9,277 nt of DNA from DATJSJ01 sp035504175. Its GTDB lineage: Bacteria; Pseudomonadota; Alphaproteobacteria; Acetobacterales; Acetobacteraceae. Where the stretch lies: assembly GCA_035504175.1 (NCBI GenBank), contig DATJSJ010000062.1, positions 1-9,277 of the forward strand, given 5' to 3'. The position numbers and the translations under genes are program-made. This document shows positions 6,037-9,277 of the stretch, in pieces (within the stretch, counting starts at the first letter, position 1; each line of letters opens with the position of its first letter). The notes beneath the pieces were generated by a model. That model searched no databases. It saw nothing but the letters and a program-made list of their open reading frames with translations, and was not told the origin of the DNA.

Positions 6037-6333
6037 ACATCGCGTCCCATGGAACAAACTCCGCCCTCCGCGGATGCCGCCGCGCTCGACCCGAGGCGCC
6101 GGCGCGTCCTGTATCGCGCCACCCATCGTGGCACGCGGGAGAATGATCTGCTGATCGGTGGCTACGTCGCACGCCGTATCGCCGGCATGGAAGCCGCGGA
6201 ACTCGATGCGCTGGAGGCGCTGATGGAGCTGCCCGACGCGGCGCTGGCCGACTGGCTGACCGGACGGCAGCCGATCCCGGCCGGCCCGTACGCGGGGCTG
6301 CTGGCGGCGATCCGCGCCGCGGCCCTGGCATGA
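6034..6333 (+). CDS. sdhE: SdhE, FAD assembly factor of succinate dehydrogenase (DUF339)
   Basis: A 99-residue cytoplasmic protein that helps attach FAD covalently to SdhA. The signature RGxxE motif is Arg32-Gly33-Thr34-Arg35-Glu36, within YRATHRGTREND. The later MELPDAALADWLTG (residues 64-77) is the second conserved block. The size fits the family (about 80-100). The start is not certain. The ATG at 6034 has GGCGG seven bases upstream; the ATG at 6049 (removing five residues) would suit the promoter match that overlaps 6034. Its stop overlaps the mfd start by four bases (ATGA at 6330-6333), so the two are likely translated together. No succinate dehydrogenase gene lies in the window. This neighbourhood with mfd and recG is common in alphaproteobacteria. 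Confidence 0.93.
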   Translation: MTSRPMEQTPPSADAAALDPRRRRVLYRATHRGTRENDLLIGGYVARRIAGMEAAELDALEALMELPDAALADWLTGRQPIPAGPYAGLLAAIRAAALA

Positions 6334-9277
6334 CCGCGGCCACCGTCTATGGCGCGCCGGAAGGGTTCGACGCGCAGCTGCTCGCCCGCCGCCGCGCCGA
6401 GATGGCGGACGGTGCGGTGCTGCACGTCACGCGCGACGACGCGCGCATGGCGCGGCTCGCGGAGGCGCTGGCCTTCTTCGCCCCGACGCTGGACGTGCTG
6501 CGCTTTCCGGCCTGGGATTGCCTTCCCTACGACCGCGTTTCCCCCAATCCCGAGATCGTCGCCGAACGCATCGCGACGCTGACCCGGCTGCTGGAGCCGT
6601 CGCCGCGGCCGCGCATCGTGCTGACCACGGTGAACGCGCTGGTGCAGCGCGTGCCGCCGCGGCATGCGTTCCGGGGTGCTGCGATGACGCTGGAGTCCGG
6701 CGGCACGGTCGATCCGGACGCGCTGGTGCGCTTCCTCGAGGCGAACGGCTATGGCCGCGCCGGCACGGTGATGGAGCCGGGCGAATACGCGACCCGCGGC
6801 GGCATCATCGACCTGTTCCCGGCCGGCGAGGCGGAGCCGGTGCGGCTCGACCTGTTCGGCGATGTGATCGAGAGCATCCGCCACTTCGATCCGGCGACCC
6901 AACGCAGCGGCGCGCGGGTCGAGCGACTGGCGCTGCGGCCGGTCTCCGAGGTGCTGCTGGAGCCGGCGAGCATCGCCCGCTTCCGCACCGGCTGGCGCGA
7001 GAACTTCGGCCCGGGGGCGGTCGAGGATCCGATCTACCAGTCGATCTCCGAGGGGCGGCGGCATCCCGGCATGGAGCACTGGGTGCCGTTGTTCCATGAG
7101 GCGATGGAGACGCTGCTCGACTACCTGCCGGGCGCCTCGGTCAGCCTGGATCACCAGGCGGAGGCCGCACTCGCGGCGCGGCTGGAGATGATCGCCGACC
7201 ATTACGAGGCGCGCCGCGCCGTGCCGCGTGACGGCGAGGTGCCGTACCGCGCGTTGCCGCCGGCGATGCTGTACCTCGACCAGGCGACCTGGGACGCGGT
7301 GCTGGCGCAGGGCCCGCTCTTCGCCTTCAGCCCGTACGCGCGGGCCGAGGGGGCGGCGGGGATTGATGCCGGCGGCCGGCCGGGCGTCGTGTTCACCCAG
7401 GCCGGCGCCGGGCCGTCGGGCACGGTGTTCGAGCAGCTCAAGGCGCAGGCGGCGCAATGGGGCAAGGCTGGGCGCCGCACGCATGTCGCGGCCTGGACCC
7501 GCGGCTCGCGCGACCGGATTGCCAATCTGCTGCGCGAGCACGGGCTGCGCGCCGAGGCGGTCGATGACTGGGCGGCGGCGGGCAGGCTGCCGGCCGGCGC
7601 GATCGGGCTGATGACGCTTGGGCTGGAGCGCGGCTTCGTCGCCGAGCAGGTGGCGATCGTCGGCGAGCAGGATCTGCTCGGCGAGCGCATCAGCCGCCCG
7701 CCGCGCCGCCGCCGCGCCGCCGCGGAGTTCATCGCCGAGGCGACCGAGATCGCCGAGGGCGACCTGGTGGTGCACCAGGATTACGGCATCGGCCGCTATG
7801 ACGGCCTGGAGACGCTGACCGCCGACGGCGCGCCGCATGACTGCCTGCGGCTGATCTATGACGGCGACGAGAAGCTGTTCCTGCCGGTCGAGAACATCGA
7901 GATGCTGTCGCGCTTCGGCAGCGAGACCGCGGGCGTGGCGCTCGACAAGCTCGGCGGCGCCGGCTGGCAGACGCGCAAGGCGCGCGCCGCGCAGCGCATC
8001 CGCGACATGGCCGGCGAGCTGATCCGCGTCGCCGCGGCACGGCGGGTGCGCGAGGCCGAGATGATGGCGCCGCCCGAGGGGATGTGGGACGAGTTCTGCG
8101 CCCGCTTCCCCTTCGCCGAAACTGACGACCAGGCGCGGGCGATCAGCGACGTGCTGGAGGACCTCGCCTCCGGCCGGCCGATGGACCGGCTGATCTGCGG
8201 CGACGTCGGTTTCGGCAAGACGGAGGTCGCCTTGCGCGCCGCCTTCATCGCCGCGATGGCGGGCAGCCAGGTCGCGGTGGTGGTGCCGACGACGCTGCTC
8301 GCCCGGCAGCACTACCGCACGTTTTCGGCGCGGTTCGCCGGCTTGCCGGTGCAGGTGGCGCAGCTCTCGCGCATGGTCGGCGCCAAGGATGCGGCGGCCG
8401 TGCGCAAGGGCATCACCGACGGCAGCGTCAACATCGTCATCGGCACGCATGCGCTGCTGGCCAAGGGCGTCGAATTCGCCGAGCTCGGCCTGCTGGTCAT
8501 CGACGAGGAGCAGCATTTCGGCGTCGCGCACAAGGAGAAGCTGAAGCAGCTCAAGGCCGACGTGCATGTGCTGACGCTGACCGCGACGCCGATCCCGCGC
8601 ACCTTGCAGCTCGCGCTGACCGGCGTGCGCGAGATGAGCGTGATCGCCACACCGCCGGTCGATCGCCTCGCCGTGCGCACCTTCATCATGCCGTTCGACG
8701 GCGTGGTGGTCCGCGAGGCGATCCAGCGCGAGCGCTTCCGCGGCGGCCAGATCTTCTGCGTCGTGCCGCGTATCGAGGATCTCGGCCGTATGGCGGAGCG
8801 GCTGCGCGAGATCGTGCCGGAGGCGAAGATCGCCGAGGCGCATGGGCGGCTGGCGCCGACCGAGCTCGAGCGGGTGATGACCGAGTTCGGCGACGGGCGC
8901 TACGACATCCTGCTCTCCACCAACATTGTCGAGAGCGGGCTCGACATGCCGGCGGTGAACACGCTGGTGATCCATCGCGCCGACATGTTCGGGCTGGGGC
9001 AGCTCTATCAGCTGCGCGGCCGGGTGGGACGCGGCAAGCAGCGCGGCTACGCCTATCTGACCTGGCCGCCGAACCACCGGCTGTCCGGGGCGGCGCAGAA
9101 GCGGCTCGAGGTGATGCAGACGCTGGACAGCCTCGGCGCGGGCTTCACGCTGGCGAGCCACGATCTCGACATCCGCGGCGCCGGCAACCTGCTGGGCGAC
9201 GAGCAGTCGGGGCATATCCGCGAGGTCGGCATCGAGCTCTATCAGCAGATGCTGGAGGATGCGGTGGCCGAGATGCG
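6330..9277 (+). CDS. mfd: Transcription-repair coupling factor Mfd (partial, runs off the right edge)
   Basis: 982 complete codons of a protein normally about 1150 long; no stop is reached. Mfd pushes stalled RNA polymerase off DNA lesions and recruits UvrA. The UvrB-like N-terminal module includes PAWDCLPYDRVSP near 57-70 and TRGGIIDLFP at 155-164. The RNA-polymerase interaction domain starts near 475 (GDLVVHQDYGIGRYDGLE) and runs to about 545. The helicase part has Walker A GDVGFGKT at 624-631, DEEQ at 725-728, TATPIPRT, STNIVESGLD, and LRGRVGRG near 895-902. The translocation motif RGAGNLLGDEQSG lies near 949-961. Only the C-terminal regulatory region that masks the UvrA-binding site is missing, because the window ends. 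I translated the stretch and found no internal stop. The start ATG overlaps the sdhE stop. Confidence 0.97.
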   Translation, partial: MTAATVYGAPEGFDAQLLARRRAEMADGAVLHVTRDDARMARLAEALAFFAPTLDVLRFPAWDCLPYDRVSPNPEIVAERIATLTRLLEPSPRPRIVLTTVNALVQRVPPRHAFRGAAMTLESGGTVDPDALVRFLEANGYGRAGTVMEPGEYATRGGIIDLFPAGEAEPVRLDLFGDVIESIRHFDPATQRSGARVERLALRPVSEVLLEPASIARFRTGWRENFGPGAVEDPIYQSISEGRRHPGMEHWVPLFHEAMETLLDYLPGASVSLDHQAEAALAARLEMIADHYEARRAVPRDGEVPYRALPPAMLYLDQATWDAVLAQGPLFAFSPYARAEGAAGIDAGGRPGVVFTQAGAGPSGTVFEQLKAQAAQWGKAGRRTHVAAWTRGSRDRIANLLREHGLRAEAVDDWAAAGRLPAGAIGLMTLGLERGFVAEQVAIVGEQDLLGERISRPPRRRRAAAEFIAEATEIAEGDLVVHQDYGIGRYDGLETLTADGAPHDCLRLIYDGDEKLFLPVENIEMLSRFGSETAGVALDKLGGAGWQTRKARAAQRIRDMAGELIRVAAARRVREAEMMAPPEGMWDEFCARFPFAETDDQARAISDVLEDLASGRPMDRLICGDVGFGKTEVALRAAFIAAMAGSQVAVVVPTTLLARQHYRTFSARFAGLPVQVAQLSRMVGAKDAAAVRKGITDGSVNIVIGTHALLAKGVEFAELGLLVIDEEQHFGVAHKEKLKQLKADVHVLTLTATPIPRTLQLALTGVREMSVIATPPVDRLAVRTFIMPFDGVVVREAIQRERFRGGQIFCVVPRIEDLGRMAERLREIVPEAKIAEAHGRLAPTELERVMTEFGDGRYDILLSTNIVESGLDMPAVNTLVIHRADMFGLGQLYQLRGRVGRGKQRGYAYLTWPPNHRLSGAAQKRLEVMQTLDSLGAGFTLASHDLDIRGAGNLLGDEQSGHIREVGIELYQQMLEDAVAEM

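Noticed and set aside
3848..6037. A 729-codon open frame antisense to recG
   Set aside because: Same cause; low-complexity composition, no motif, and the opposite frame carries all RecG helicase motifs in order.
5963..6343. Upstream extension of the RecG frame by 127 codons
   Set aside because: The extension is Arg/Pro/Ala-rich, overlaps sdhE antisense, and RecG-like sequence begins only after the Met encoded at 5962.
7684..7725. CGC/GCC-rich run encoding an Arg/Ala string inside mfd
   Set aside because: It is in frame, lies in the linker before the polymerase-interaction domain where Mfd proteins often have a basic stretch, and needs no separate explanation.
6162..9215. A 1017-codon open frame antisense to mfd
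   Set aside because: It mirrors mfd codons: G/C-biased third positions remove stops on the opposite strand. The translation is Arg/His/Gln/Ala-rich without any recognisable domain, while the mfd frame matches the family throughout.

Overview
The window reads as chromosomal DNA of a GC-rich alphaproteobacterium. Rhodospirillales, perhaps Acetobacteraceae, is my best guess. The reasons are the strong G/C preference at third codon positions, the divergent recG | sdhE-mfd arrangement often seen in alphaproteobacteria, and an alphaproteobacterial-type fusion of a ribosome-hibernation domain to a cold-shock domain. The taxonomic call is inference from gene content, not a database result.

Layout. 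(1) Bases 1-780 are less GC-rich and carry one exported 2H-phosphoesterase (2'-5' RNA ligase-like) gene. (2) Bases 780-1201 hold no convincing gene, only a short direct repeat and a weak general-stress-type promoter match. (3) Bases 1202-2424 are a two-gene unit: msrP (periplasmic methionine sulfoxide reductase, molybdenum subunit) overlapping by one base a 100-residue two-helix membrane protein. The usual partner msrQ is not there. (4) Reading the other way and convergent with that unit are a hibernation-factor/cold-shock fusion (2577-3128), a NUDIX hydrolase (3320-3769) and recG (3905-5962). (5) A 71-base divergent gap separates recG from sdhE (6034-6333), which overlaps mfd by four bases. 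mfd runs off the right edge, still open at 9277.

How the genes may work together. The right half is a DNA-repair cluster. RecG and Mfd have related RecG/Mfd-type helicase cores and act on stalled forks and stalled RNA polymerase respectively. SdhE, the FAD-insertion factor for succinate dehydrogenase, is translationally coupled to Mfd. The middle is a stress/housekeeping set: repair of oxidised periplasmic methionine, ribosome hibernation and nucleotide clean-up.

I do not see a clearly new defence system, mobile element, CRISPR array or RNA gene. The best leads are the small membrane protein in the msrQ position, the degenerate cold-shock domain on the hibernation factor, the sdhE promoter match that overlaps its first start codon, and the exported 2H phosphoesterase on compositionally different DNA. 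Most of the window is ordinary housekeeping sequence.
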